Translations under genes and position numbers: made by a program
The notes under the pieces: model-generated
The model's input: only the letters and a program-made list of their open reading frames with translations
Database searches by the model: none
What the model was told of the DNA's origin: nothing
Source: Eunapius fragilis
Lineage: Eukaryota > Porifera > Demospongiae > Spongillida > Spongillidae
Direction: 5' to 3'
NCBI GenBank assembly: GCA_963681505.1
Contig: OY811978.1
Location: forward strand, 9,250,055-9,314,054
Length of the DNA: 64,000 nt
In this document: positions 22,441 through 34,400 of the stretch, piece by piece
Position numbering within the stretch: position 1 is the stretch's first letter
How the letters are laid out: each line of letters begins with the position of its first letter

Positions 22441-23688
22441 AGCGAGTTAAGAAGGCTTGAGCCTTATTAGTTAAACCATTCACTTTGCATGGGGGTAGGA
22501 TTTATTATGTTCAGGCCAGTACTCTAATAGTATGTCCATACTTTTATATGATGCAATGCCATAGAAACATTCAATTGATCCCTCCCCAACAGTTGGTACT
22601 GCCATGCTGATGATGAGATATATGTCAATGTTGTTGCACTCACTCAACTGCTGAATACATACGACCCAAGCAAGAAACTTTACATTGGACAGTGGTCTGG
22701 CTTCGTGTTTCGTTCACGGATTACAGTTGAGGTAATGCTACTAATAGTATTGTCATAGTTGAATGCAATTTCATACTCTTCATTCCAGACCTTGAGAATA
22801 GGTTTAATAGATATTCCTGAGAGGGTTTGTTGACCATGCATGATATTACAAAAGCTTTATAGATTAATGGTATTAAATTTAGAAGCATGATGACTTCAGA
22901 TATGTCAGTGGTAACACCTACTGCATTAGTGATGCCCTGATGACTGAACTGGAGAAATATTTGAGGTGAGCTACAGGCTTGTATTCTTTTATAGAAAAAC
23001 CATTATTTCTCAGAAAGTGAATTTTCCCTATTTGATATATATAGTATGACAAATTGAAACGTAGCATTGGCTGATACAGCAGCATATTTGTTCCTTTCAG
23101 GGGTGGTAGGTTTGTAGACTCATGCAAAAAAGCAAAAGCCAATATGGATGATGTAATGGTGGGAATTGCTGTTGGTAAGTAAGCCACATTAACACTTGTT
23201 GTAACATGTTATGTTGAACATTACTTCAGAGGGTATTCTAGGCTATGACTTGGTGCAAGCAGATGCTATGAAGATGGAACTTGAATATCACTATGAAAAG
23301 TTCAGCAAAAACGATTTAAAAGGATTTGCATCAGTGTCTCTTGGTCGTGTTGTAGTCCCTAATCCACGGTTTAAGGATGATTATATCACCATGTATGCTG
23401 TATTCCCATTAATAAGTTACTTGTATTGAATACTTCCACCAAATTTGTGCTCAGACTTCTCTCATACCACTGTCTGCTCTATCCTAATGTATCATGGTGC
23501 AGTATTTTAAAAAATCATTTGAACTAATAAGTGTTAATTATACATGAACGCTTACAATTGTGAGGTAATGAACAAGCACGATATCATAAAAAAAACTGCC
23601 ACAAATGGATGGAAATAAGATGGCGGATATCCAACAACTAGTATAGCTCAATAAGTTAAATTTTTGAGAACCCTCTATGGCACCGAAG

Positions 23689-23898
23689 GCACCCTTGTCC
23701 ACGTTGTGCGCCCACAATGGCATCCTTGCCCATGTTGTGCGCCCACAGTGGCATCCTTGTCCACGTTGTGCGCCCACAATGGCATCCTTGTCCACGTTGT
23801 GCGCCCACAATGGCACCCTTGTCCATGTTGTGCGCCCACAATGGCATCCTTGTCCACGTTGTGCGCCCACAATGGCATCCTTGTCCACGTTGTGCGCC
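23689..23898. repeat. 31-bp minisatellite, seven units
   Basis: The unit is GTTGTGCGCCCACAATGGCA plus TCCTTGTCCAC. Because 31 is not a multiple of three and the unit has no stop in any phase, several frames on both strands are open with a 31-residue period. This is a repeat property, not evidence of a protein. Confidence 0.85.
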
Positions 23899-24133
23899 TA
23901 GCCTAGCTAATCCTAGCCTTTGAACCGCACGCAAAACCACCTCCTCAATACGCCTACCTTGCTCGCACATTCCCACTTGATGATTTCGATGTCTAATTGA
24001 GCCGCACCTTCAACATGAAATCAGGTAATCAGCAACATGCATGCATTATTAAGGTTACGTCAGCGTCATTACGTATATACAATCCGTCCCAATGTTTTGG
24101 GACGCTCGAAACAATTGCGTCATTCTTATTTCC

Positions 24134-24205
24134 CAGACCCACTTTACACGTAGCGGTGATGTAATCCACCCGCAGTTGTTGCGAATCTGGGTCTGGGGAC
24201 GAGAT
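24134..24205 (-). repeat. Copy of the RecQ-element terminus (CCCAGACCCA...GGGTCTGGG)
   Basis: Matches the sequences at 37812-37866 and 42181-42237: CCCAGACCCAC, GTAGCGGTGATGTAATCC, a CAGC-rich spacer, then a CTGGGT-type end. A solitary end with no helicase sequence next to it. Confidence 0.5.
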
Positions 24206-24245
24206 TAAAGTTTTCTGGTTTGGTATCGACAATTCTAAACTAAAA

Positions 24246-25312
24246 CAGTGCCGTTGAGAGGGGGGGGGGGGGGGGGGGGGCAGGGGGGTAAGCTACCCCG
24301 GGCCCCGCGGAAAAAGGGGGGCCCCGCGATCCGTAAGAAAAAATTTGTTCGACAATTTTTCAATTCTGACTGCCAATGTAAATCCTTTTCGTGTTTCATG
24401 TTGACGCGCTTTTCACGCACAATTGCGAAAAAAATTTGTAATGGGAATATTATACTTTTAAATGGTTTTTGGCGATAAATAGAATTCCGCAATAGTCCTG
24501 TGTCAGGAAGCCAGTCAGGGCCACTTGTGAGATCCTGCATGGTCAGCATGTATAAATTCCAGTTGTTGTCTGATGAAGACTTGACTTCGGCTGTCACAAG
24601 TTTCTGCGCAATGTACAAGAATGACGTATCCAAAGAAATGGTGGAAGAGATGATGTTGTTAAAGAAGATCAGGCATACCAATCTTGGAGACGTACAGATG
24701 TCCCCTTTGCAGTTGCTGAACAAGCTGCATGACGTGCGCCTGGAATCTTTGTTCCCTAACGTTTGCATCAGCCTGCGGATATTTTGCACCTTGCCAGTCA
24801 CCGTGGCATCTGCAGGAAAAAGTTTTAGTCAATTGAAGCGAATAAAATCATACAGCAGATCAACAATGGCTCAGGAACGACTACAAGGCTTAGCCCTGCT
24901 TTGCATTGAATCCGAGTTAGCAAAGACAATAGATTACGATTCAATCATTGCCAATTTGCGTCCAGGAAGGATAGAAATTTAAGCGGCACTGTGAGTCTGT
25001 GCCGAGTGTGCATGGTGAAATCGCCGATTCGTTCATTGTAGTTATGATTCATTGAACATTATGCCATTGAACGTCCATAGCATTCAAGCTATTTATACTA
25101 TTGATTGGACCTTAATTTATTCATGTACTGTAATCGTGTCACTGCAATTTCATTTGTCGATTGATCAAAATTCACGGCCAGCTAGACGAAATTTAATGCA
25201 GATAAGTAATTTTAGTCCATTAATATTATTTATTTATTTTTAAAAAGTATTAAGGAGGGGGCCTCTCGTGAGAGTTATTACCCGGGCCCCAACCTGGCTC
25301 TCAACGGGCCTG
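24246..25312 (+). mobile_element. Internally deleted hAT transposon with 8-bp TSD
   Basis: Left end CAGTGCCGTTGAGAG and right end CTCTCAACGGGCCTG form hAT-like TIRs. They are flanked by AACTAAAA at 24238-24245 and AACTAAAA at 25313-25320. A poly-G run (24260-24280) sits just inside the left TIR. The interior keeps only the C-terminal transposase region. It inserted beside a Ty3/gypsy fragment. Confidence 0.85.
24500..24982 (+). pseudogene. hAT transposase C-terminal dimerisation region (5' truncated)
   Basis: A 160-residue frame ending in a natural stop. It contains LFPNVCISLRIFCTLPVTVA, SAGKSFSQLKRIKSYSRSTM, QERLQGLALLCIESELAKTI and DYDSIIANL, the conserved hAT dimerisation signature of ZMYM1/TTF-type transposases. 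The zinc finger and RNase H-like catalytic parts are absent. The first ATG is probably not a natural start. It lies inside the 24246-25312 element; a protein from it could at most dimerise with full transposases, which is inference. Confidence 0.8.
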
Positions 25313-25334
25313 AACTAAAATATTTCCATTAGAG

Positions 25335-25560
25335 ATAGTTGAGCCTGCATTGGGTAAGCACCTGCCGAATAGATCACCAGCGGCTGTTGGGAAAGCAGTG
25401 GGGGAATTACTGGGTGAAACATCGGGGTTGTCAAAGGGGGAGAGTGATAAACTGAAAGAAATTTTACATCGTTTCTCAGATGTCATTTCTGTAGGTGGTC
25501 GTACCAATGTATTACGTCACAAGATTGTCATGGGCGACGCCCCTCCTGTTCAATCAGCCG
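25335..25560 (+). pseudogene. Ty3/gypsy pol fragment (linker upstream of reverse transcriptase)
   Basis: The frame reads KLKEILHRFSDVISVGGRTN followed by HKIVMGDAPPVQSAG. This resembles the segment just before the RT domain of Ty3/gypsy polyproteins (L...LL.F.DVF...GRT....HRI.TGDAPPV). The RT itself is missing; after position 25560 the sequence degenerates into GGCC-rich repeats. Confidence 0.65.
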
Positions 25561-25805
25561 GCATGGAGACAAGGTTGCCAAAGGCCAGCCCGGCCTGTCA
25601 GGCCGACCTTTCAGGCCGGACCTTCTGCCCTGACCTTCAGGCCGGGACACACCCCTTATCGATGATTAATTGCTAATTACATGATTATACAATAATTCAC
25701 ACGATTATACATGCATTGCGCAGAAGTGAGACATACCTAAATTACCCAGAGGTAGGAGACACAAGGGAGGTATCTGATCAAGTTCTAGAGAGGAGCTGCC
25801 TGAGG

Positions 25806-26118
25806 CAAGGGCGTAGACGAATTTTTAAGGGTGGGGGCTATTTGTGGTTACTTTTGCGTGCGCGTGGGTTTTGTTTGTGAATACGATGTCGTTGCTCTCC
25901 TGGCTTACTACACACAAACCAAAGAGCTGTACACTTCCAACTCAATCAGCAATTACAAGTGTGTGACGCAATTGTAATACGTGCGTGTGGCGTGTCACAT
26001 GCAGCTCTATTGATTAACGCGCGCTTTACAATTGATTATTAACTCGATCAACTGCAAAAATCTGGGGTGGCTAAAGCCCCCCCCCCCCCCCCCCCCCCCC
26101 CCCTTGTCTACGCCCTTG
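25806..26118. mobile_element. 313-bp MITE with poly-C, TSD TGAGG
   Basis: CAAGGGCGTAGACGAA at the left mirrors TTGTCTACGCCCTTG at the right, with TGAGG on both sides (25801-25805 and 26119-26123). A 27-C run (26077-26103) lies just inside the right end. No coding capacity. Confidence 0.75.
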
Positions 26119-27173
26119 TGAGGCTGTATTCATGCATGATGGCTTCGAATTGCATGTGAATGGTTGACAAAGAATACAGGTACACAAAGGTGAAGGGAGG
26201 GGTGGTCACGGAGTGCCGTTAGTACATTATGTCCCCGGGTGCTGAAAAATCACACTACGCCACTGTGCGCATCCCAGACTCAACATTGCAATAATATCAT
26301 AGGTCATAATTGTCGTCCAATGAAAATTAGCCCGCGCTCTCTGGTCCAACCACAAAAGAAACTGCAAGCCATAATAACCACTGGTTGCTTCGCTACTGTC
26401 ACTTTCGGATGAAAATTAGTTATTAATATAGTTAAACGCAGCACGCCACACCCTCTTTCAGCGCATGCGCAGTTGCCCGTTAGGCGGCGACAGTCGAACG
26501 CTTTGCAGCTGCGGCACAGCTTCGTTTGCTCCGCCAGCGCACTTCCTTCATCGGTGTGGTTTACAACGTTGGAAGTGAAAGAAACTTGAAGCTGCGGTTT
26601 CGATTTCAGAGTCAAGGCCGAGGTAGGTGTAAGCGGAAATGTGACCAAATAATACTTGACAGCGCGCTTGCGGCTTTAATGAAAGAGCGGGGCACGGGTA
26701 GTACCACAGTAAAGTTGGGGGCGAGGAAGTATGGGGCGGCGGCGACGACGTCGACGGTGGTGTGGTACTGGGCAGCGAGCATGGGGAAATGATTTTTTAG
26801 ACGTAATAATATTCATACTAATTGTCGGCATCATAATATCAAGAATAAACCGCATGAAGAAAGACGCTGTCAAATTGACCTTTCACTGAATAGATACCGA
26901 GAACACGCGGGGTGGACGGGCAATTTTTAATCGATATTAGAGCCAAATTGTGGGGCATTTGATTTAATAAAGGTCAAATCCGGACATTACGCATGGTTAT
27001 TGTTATTGTTACCCACCCACACACATTTCCAACATTGATGCCAGCATCCTGCATCGATGCACTCCATGACAATTAACACATGCAATAACATAGACCACAT
27101 ACATCAACATACACACCGAACAGACACTACATGTGTCTTCCAGCTGAATATCACAACATACGCAGGCTTGAGC
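26119..27173. other. Unassigned stretch with a solo hAT-like end
   Basis: CACTACGCCACTG near 26250-26262 matches the right end of the 38124-38494 element (GTCCCCGGGTGCTGAAAAAT versus GACCCCGGGCGCTCAACAAT inside it), without a left partner. Open frames at 26304-26873 lack recognisable domains. Confidence 0.4.

Positions 27174-27201
<28 letters not shown>
27174..27201 (+). repeat. Poly-G run, 28 bases
   Basis: Uninterrupted G. Similar runs of 16-36 bases occur at 4831, 20486, 22161 (C), 24260, 26077 (C), 38264, 38356 (C), 38420 (C), 47460 (C), 60120 (C) and 62577. Confidence 0.95.
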
Positions 27202-27204
<3 letters not shown>

Positions 27205-27244
27205 TCTCTATCTAAGCTACATTCCATAGCGAACACACAACCAC

Positions 27245-28352
27245 ATGCTGCCTTCTCAGCTCTTATATACCCACGGTTTAGCAAGCAGATGGGTTTATGT
27301 GGCAAGAAACATTGGCCAACCGCTTGAAGAGTTATTTAGGACCAAATTTATCCCATCGCTCACTGGCCGTGCAGCACCATCTGATCTGGAGAGAGAGCTA
27401 CTAGCTCTTCCTGCTCGCTTAGGAGGCCTGGGCCTACTAAACCCTTCTCATCTCTCCACCACTGAGTATTCTGCTTTCATGAAAGTCACGCAACCTCTAG
27501 TAGACCATATCATAAAGCAGGATGAAAAATATGGATATGAGATCCTTCAAGATCAACAGTCTGCCAAAGCCGAAGTCCATAAATCCAAACGAGAACAGCA
27601 TTCAAATGCAGCTTCGACCCTAAAGGATACTCTTCCACCTTCTCTTGCACATGCCATGGACCTCTCCCAAGGAAAAGGTGCCTCCACCTGGCTTTCAGTT
27701 CTACCAACTGAAGAATATGGCTTTGCGCTCCATAAGGGAACCTTTCGTGATGCTTTGGCTTTATGTTATGGCTGGTGTCTCCACTAAAATGCCCTAAGGC
27801 GGGTATCCATCAATCAGACACAATGAAATTAGAGACTTAACAGCTGCTCTCTTGTCGGAAATGTGCCACAATGTGTCCACAGAGCCTCATCTACAACCCA
27901 TGACAGGTGAGGTCATGAGTGGACTCTCAGCGAATATCTAGGATGGTGCACGATTGGATATTGATATTGCAGCAGATGGATTTTGGGGGAGTCGGTTCGA
28001 ACGGGCATTTTTTGATGTAAAAGTTTTTAATCCTTACGCCCCCTCGAATCAAAAGACTCCTTTATCTGCATGCTACCGTAGCCATGAAAACGAGAAATAT
28101 GACCAATGCATCCGTGAAGTTGAACATGGCTCTTTCACTCCACTTATTCTCTCTTGCACTGGTGGCCTTGGGTCTCAAGCCACAACAAGCTATAAGCGTC
28201 TGGCCTCTCTGCTCTCTGCTAAATGGAACCAGGCCTATAGCCTAACCATCAGATGTGGTTGAGATGCCGCCTTGCCTACTCATTACTGCGAAGTTCAGTT
28301 ATGTGCATTCGAGGGGCACGCTCTCACCTTGGCCATTATATGTCTGCTACAT
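27245..28352 (+). pseudogene. Retroelement polyprotein C-terminus with PD-(D/E)XK-like nuclease motif
   Basis: Broken into at least three frames. The first part has FIPSLTGRAAPSDLERELLA followed by LPARLGGLGLLNPSHLS, a post-RT region. After a deletion near 27790-27805, which removes the expected Cys/His finger, a frame resumes with GGYPSIRHNEIRDLTAALLS. It is followed by LDIDIAADGFWGSRFERAFF and DVKVFNPYA, whose D...DVK pattern resembles a PD-(D/E)XK nuclease core, then by HGSFTPLILSCTGGLG. A final frameshift near 28262 leads to WLRCRLAYSLLRSSVMCIRG and a stop at about 28352. No catalytic RT residues remain. The exact retroelement class is not certain. Confidence 0.65.
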
Positions 28353-29106
28353 AACCTCCTCTTGACCTGGTGTCAAGGGAAGCCCTTCTACTTGCACAAT
28401 AGACTCTCATATTTTGTTTCCTTTCGTTTTTATTTAGTTATGCGAATTGTTTGTTTAGTGCACTTTTATTCTGTTAAAAAGCACAGACCATTTTTTTTAA
28501 ATAAAATAAAGCTACATTTAAAGAGGAGTGAGCCCAACACTCTCTTATGGAAAAACTGACCCTGTGGAAAAACCCTCCAAGGGAAAAAAATATCCACTTT
28601 TTTGGGGCCAAAAACCACTAACTATCCTGCTCCAATTTAGGTAAACACACAACACACAAGCACGATCAATAATGTTCTCAATGGCATGGTTACACCGCCA
28701 GTTCATCAGCTGATCACCAGTTAAGGATTGATCTCATGAGAACAATAAATATCCGCAATAGGTATGTCACAGTGTGCACGTATCAGATGCCTAGACTGGC
28801 TTTGCAACGTCACCTCACACCTCTTTATACACGCCACCACGTGACACTCTATTCAACCAATCACCATGTCATAAAGACATTGCGGCGGGAGCTTATTTCC
28901 CGTCTAATTCAGTACCTTCAAACGACAGGAAATATATCGTCATGTGGGTCTGGGAACGAGACTACTTAACGTACGAAATTCGACAACAAAAAATTTATAT
29001 ACATTAATGTCCTCAACAATTCCCAACTCGTTCAGCCTTTTGAGGAGGGAGTATTTTATTCACTGGTCAGAGTTGCCATTACGCAAACATCATGCATGTT
29101 TGCTTC
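28353..29106. other. Non-coding spacer with scraps of block repeats
   Basis: The stretch about 29015-29106 (GAGGAGGGAGTATTTTATTC to the GCATGTTTGCTTC run) is a diverged copy of block A 14530-14610 and block C 55525-55600. No gene seen. Confidence 0.45.
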
Positions 29107-29763
29107 TGTAGCGGATATATGAATCAGGAAAGATACACACAGAATATGATTAAATACAAAGAGTTCTACCACTCGCACATGTGCAAACCACGCCCTAATT
29201 ACTAATGCGCATGTGCGTTACACTATTCCCTCCTCTCTCTCTCTGAAAGTTCGTCAAGTCTCATAGATGTTATGTCCATAACGATCCGGCTTGCTCCTGT
29301 GTCGAACTGGTTTCGTTCTTTCAGGCTGGATAACTGGAGGTGGTTCAACCACTTCAAGTGGTTCAGCTACTGGAGGTGGCCCTTGTATTTCCACCTCCAC
29401 TATTAGAGGTTCGGGTTCATCCTGCAGCTGATCTTCTCCAAAGTCACCGTTGCCATCCAACAAGCCCCTTGCTACTGCTGGTACCCCCGTGTTGTCATCC
29501 CTCCCTTGCCTGCCAAATGCGACGGAGGCCGAACATTGTATCCGCGGGCTATCTTCTTCTGTCATGACCCTACTCCCGGGCGACTTCCTGCGGGTTGTCT
29601 TCTTCTTTTTCTGCCATGATCCTACTCCTGACACCAGTGTAGCGGATATAGGAGTCAGGAAAGATACACACAGTACAAACGAGAATATGATTAAATACAA
29701 AGAGTTCTACCACTCGCGCATGTGCAAACCACGCCCTAATTACCAATGCGCATGTACGCTACA
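29107..29763 (-). mobile_element. Miniature LTR retrotransposon (internally deleted, TRIM-like)
   Basis: Two direct repeats, 29107-29222 and 29638-29763, begin TGTAGCGG and end TTACA/CTACA on the + strand. Read on the - strand, the upstream LTR is followed after one base by TGGTGTCAGGAGTAGGATC (complement of 29618-29636). This matches the 3' end of eukaryotic tRNA-Leu and so serves as a primer-binding site. Just before the downstream LTR is a polypurine tract (complement of about 29224-29243). The target duplication is probably CTTC on both sides; blocks A and C show the empty TTTGCTTCATTG site. Total length is only 657 bp. Confidence 0.85.
29254..29700 (-). pseudogene. Fused residual gag-pol frame of the miniature LTR element
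   Basis: A 148-residue frame begins inside the 5' LTR and ends before the polypurine tract. It is acidic and proline-rich (PPPVAEPLEVVEPPPVIQPE) and closes with PVRHRSKPDRYGH, like the basic tail of gypsy pol proteins. No protease, RT or integrase remains, so the element would depend on proteins from elsewhere. Confidence 0.5.
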
Positions 29764-31499
29764 CTTCATTACACGTACTACAACGTGACGTCACCTTGCT
29801 GCAGCATGCATTATTGCGCGCAGTGCATCAGCGGCCTCAATAGTTCTGATGTTGAACTCACATATAATATTATCATGTTGTGTGTGTAACTTAGAGTACC
29901 AGTGTTGCGCTGTTCTGATATCACACGTTGTCTATACTCACCGGCGCCAGGGCCGCCGAGAGCCAGCCCGGGGAAATCTAGCCTACTTTATATAAGCATA
30001 CACCACAATGTTTAGCCCATCTCTAGGTTTCCAATTGGTATCATGCAGTGCAAAGCAAATTAATAAAGAACATACGCAATGATTGCGCGCTTTTTTGTTT
30101 GCGAAAGATTCAATTAAGACGTCGAAATTTACCTGAATCGCAGCCAATGTTCCGAATGATGTCAATCGTATTTGGCACGTTTTTGACCGAAGGTAGTTCT
30201 TAATCATTTTTAGAACGCTAAACGCTTGTATTACAGTAGCGGCGATGGGCAATAAATGAGCAGAGCCACGCAACAGTTTGGAAACAAACCCTACAATGAT
30301 GTTTCTGCTAGCTTATTAAGTAGACAAATTGGATTCAAAACTTTATCCCCTAAGTTGGTTGTATGGATGGCGTTGAGATGCAATATCTCCTGGACAAGTT
30401 CGGGAGAAACATCACCGAGCATACTGAGTCTTTTCTTCCACTTCACTGTCATTCATAAGTACTTCCATAGGAAACCAAACCTAGACTCCAGTGCATATAT
30501 TGAATCATAGCAATTATTAATAGTCTTGTTTCCTATTACACAGTCCAGAAGCACGTAAAACACACGTTGCTCCTAAAATGGTCTTCCTGGCTGCAATTCC
30601 GATCATCCTACACACTCAGGTATTCATCAGCAAACCGCTTCCGCTTCCTTTGTCTGCGTTCAGGCAGCACCGATTCTATACCAATGTTTTCTGCTACAAG
30701 CATAGATTCATCAAGAATTGCATCCCACTGTTTCCTCAGCTGTTTTAGATCCTCAATAAGACTTTGTATGTTGTCAAATTCAGCGTTCAAAGTTGCACTT
30801 CTGGCTTGCAATACTTTATTTCTGTACTAGCTCCATTGCGGTCAAAACCTTTACCCAAATGGATGCCATCAGTATGCATTGCAGCATACGTTTTTATCCC
30901 TTGGATATATGATCGCATTTCAGCTGATATAGATTTCAGTAGTTTTTCAATGAGTATATAGCCTCTGGATTATACCAAAAAAGTGATGACTTCAGGACAA
31001 CATTCTGCAGCACACTGCCCGCATAAGTTTAGACTGTGGCAAGCACAGCGGCAAAACCTTGCCAATTGATTGTTCTGCATAATATGGGCTTGGGTACCCT
31101 TGTATGCACCTTCAATATTAGATCCGTTCTTGCCCAAGACAATCGGCCAGAGGTATACCATTCTTTCTGAGTGTCTCATTTCTCCAGTTTTGTGGTTACA
31201 GTCAACAAATTCTAGAAAGCACTCTTGAACTTCCTATAACTATTAGTGATATTGTCTTTGCAGTGTACATACCGAAGGATGAAAGCCGTTTGCTCAGCAT
31301 GAGAAGAATCGGATTATGGAATAGTATTTGGTTTTAATTATCTCAGCTAAAATCGCTTTCTTCATGTGATTTGCACAGCAAACAATGAATTCCGGCCGAC
31401 AAATAATGAACTTGCAAGCGCCGATGAGGCTGTCGCGCAACTCTTTTACTTTGTTAAAATAATCTCCTAAGATTTGGTCAATTCAAGAATACCTAGAAA

Positions 31500-34400
31500 A
31501 TTACCACTGTTAGGTCCCCAATTAGGGACACGGGGCAAGTTTTGGCTTTCTGCATTGTTAATGCACGTTCTTTATGTAATAAATTAGCCATTCTTTATAT
31601 GCTACTCAATTCTTCCGAATATGATATAATCTTTGTTACTGAATCTTGCATTCTGATTTTTCTGATTCTCTCTTACAGCATGCCCAATTCCTTATATATG
31701 GTCCTTAGAAAAGTTAGAGGTGATAGATATGATGGTGTTGCTATATTTGTGAAAACCTCATTAAGTTGACCTTAAGCTTGATTATGTATTCTTATCCTTA
31801 GATTGCATTATTCTTGACCTATTATCTAAAGTGAACCTAGGCTTGTATGTATTTACAATCCACCTTCATTGGCAAATGATGTTGATCACACTGCTTCTAT
31901 TTGTTCCCTTCAGGACAAATATACCAATACAAAGGAGAGTGTGTTTTTACGTTGGTGTATCCACATATTAAATGGAGAGTCCCTATAAGCTATGGTTCTG
32001 TAGCACACAACAACTTTTTGACCTGTGTGATGCATGCAAATGGTCTTACACAAGTTGTTGATAGTCCTACTTATGGCTCAGATTGTATTGACCTTGTTCT
32101 GGCTTCAAACCCATGTCTAGTCTACGACTTAGCTTTTGTTGAACCTTTTCCCAGCACTTGTGATCACAGTTCAGTAGACTTCTCAATCCTTTGTCCTATT
32201 GCTCATAAGCCCAATTCTAGTTTATACAGTAAAAACGTACCTAAATTCTAACTCTAAACTTAATAGTTTAGAGCGAATACCTCCTCTTTTGAATGATGGC
32301 TATTTGTGATAGTGTTAAATGTGAACTTGCATGTCAACAAATATTTTGCTTCTGTTTTTACCAAGGACAATGGGAATAATCCCTATTTTCCACTTCATTT
32401 AAAAAGCCCAATTTCCTTGAATAGTATCCGTTTTACTTACGACAAAGTGTTGAGAACTTTAAAAACCCTTCCAAACAAATGCTCTATACTCCAGATGGTT
32501 TTCCTTCAATATTTTTGGTCTATTGCTCCTGGAATAGCATTTCCACTAAGTTGTCTGCTTACTATGTCTATGAAAAGCGGACTCTTAGAAACAGGATGGT
32601 AGTTACAGGGAAGCCAGAGATAATATATAGAGGGATTGGAAACCCACCCACGCACACGTATATTCTCTTGCAATGCACGCGGACAGGGCTATCTAGTGAG
32701 AATCACACCTATAAACGTGAACAATCGCTGGAAAGGGTTACATATTTTGTCAAATTCAGTAGAATTTTGTACGACAACAGCCCAGCAAAGTTGAATCGTA
32801 ACATAGTAAAGGCGTGAGGAAATAGTTTTACGCTATATTTGTTGTGAGCCTTGTTTTTAAAAAAATTAAATTCTTCGTCTTTGGGTCGCCATCTTGACAC
32901 GGGGTCTTTGTGTACCTCTACCGGCTTTCCTGTATGAGGTCTGTTGTTCATTTGTAGAGGTAGATCTCGTTGTTTTGCGTGGCGTAGTGGTGGTTTGGAG
33001 AGCTCCTATCATGCGTAACGCGTGTTTCAGGCCTTTGTTTGACATTTGGAGTCCCTTACTTTGTGTACCTATATCTCCGTGCTGGCTGGAAAGACGATAA
33101 TTTAAGGTGATAATGCTATGTTGATAATGTGGTGTGGGCATATTTTGGCTCGTACCAAAAGTTGTCTGGGCACTGCACACTCCTCGAAAGTGTATCGATT
33201 GTAATGGACGCGTTCAATCTACCTTGGTATTTATACGCCAGAGATAACATACAGACATGCCTCAAAGACGAGGCAGTCTTACAATTAAAGCCAAGTGAAG
33301 ATATTTAATTTCTTTGGTCAATAATACTGGTTGACTGGAATGAGGCATCTCCAACACAGTATTAGATATGGTTGCAAACTTGTGGATCACTATACGTGGC
33401 TTCGCCAAGCTATGGCTTGGATGGAGCTGTATAAGAAGGTACAGAAGAAAAGTATGCAGAAAACAAAGGGTCTTAGAAAGCAACTAATTGCACAAGAAAA
33501 GAACAAATAAAGCTGTAATGTTCTATGTTCTTGTGTGCTTATACGTGTATGGCTTCAACACCCTTGCTAGCCCTATCCGCGTTAATTGGTGTTGCGGGGA
33601 TGGGTTTCCAATCCCTCTATATATTATCTCTGGGGAAGCTGTCGAGCACCCTTTTTAAATATTGGGCAAACATAACCGGCTTTCCAAACAGTTGGTATGA
33701 CCAGCAAATGTTGCAAAGTGATGGAATCTATTGTTTCAGAGTCTATGATACATTTTCTCAGAGTTAATGGTTCGATATCAAAAGATCAGTATGGCTATCT
33801 AGCCAAAAGGTCTACTTGTACCCAACTTTTGGTAACATTAAACGAAATATCATTGCTGGCAGATGCTAAGATGCAGGTTGATGTAGACTTTGATAAAGCA
33901 TATGATTTTGTATCTCATAACAAGCTTCTATTAAAGGTTGAATCATTTATGGTTTCCATTCGCATTTGTTTGTTTGGATAAAGTCTTTTCAATAGATTTC
34001 AATGTGTTTACATAGGTGCTTCTTTGTTGACCCTCTACCTGTCATTAATGGTGTTCCTCAGGGATCTGTTTTAGGTCCACTTCTTTTTCTCCTATATATC
34101 AATTATCTTCCAGATTGCTTGGCGGCACCTGTTCTAGCAAAAATATTCGCTGATGACAATAAACTTTATTTTGCTTACTCTTTTGGAAATACTGCTCCCC
34201 TTGTCAGTTCATTGTCTGCATTCTGCAACTTGTTATCAAACTGGCAGCTTTCTATTGCTTTACGAAAATGTTGCATAATCTCCTTTTGAAGTCAAGTAGC
34301 TCCTGATACATCATACTCATTATCTGGGGTAAATTTGGAGCACTTATCTTCTATTCGAGATCTTGATGTTTACCTTTCAAGTGATATAAAGCCTGGAATT

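Larger units (their letters stand above)
17671..23392 (+). pseudogene. Fringe-like glycosyltransferase pseudogene, copy B
   Basis: Exon equivalents: 17671-17834, 18101-18343, 21638-21695, 21950-21998, (exon 5 missing), 22593-22731, 22883-22965, 23101-23174, 23230-23392. Introns are kept, so this is a duplicated rather than processed pseudogene. Lesions: the exon 2 acceptor is TTTTCAA instead of TTTTTAG; one base is deleted in exon 2 (CACCAACAAGG versus CACCGAACAAGG), shifting the frame; exon 5 is replaced from 22049 by foreign sequence with a THAP-like piece and poly-C; the metal motif DDD is DDE (GATGATGAG at about 22616); the exon 9 end has three extra bases and an AT|GT donor; and no exon 10 follows, because the sequence runs into a minisatellite. 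Exons 6-9 are otherwise open, suggesting inactivation is not very old. The exon 6 donor here is the canonical GAG|GTAATG. Confidence 0.85.

Noticed and set aside
23538-23976. Apparent repeat protein over the 31-bp array, or a CRISPR-like array
   Set aside because: Units are contiguous without spacers and open in several frames; a minisatellite explains it.
26304-26873. Overlapping basic frames at 26.3-26.9 kb
   Set aside because: No domain, no splice context, and both strands are open because of GC-rich composition.
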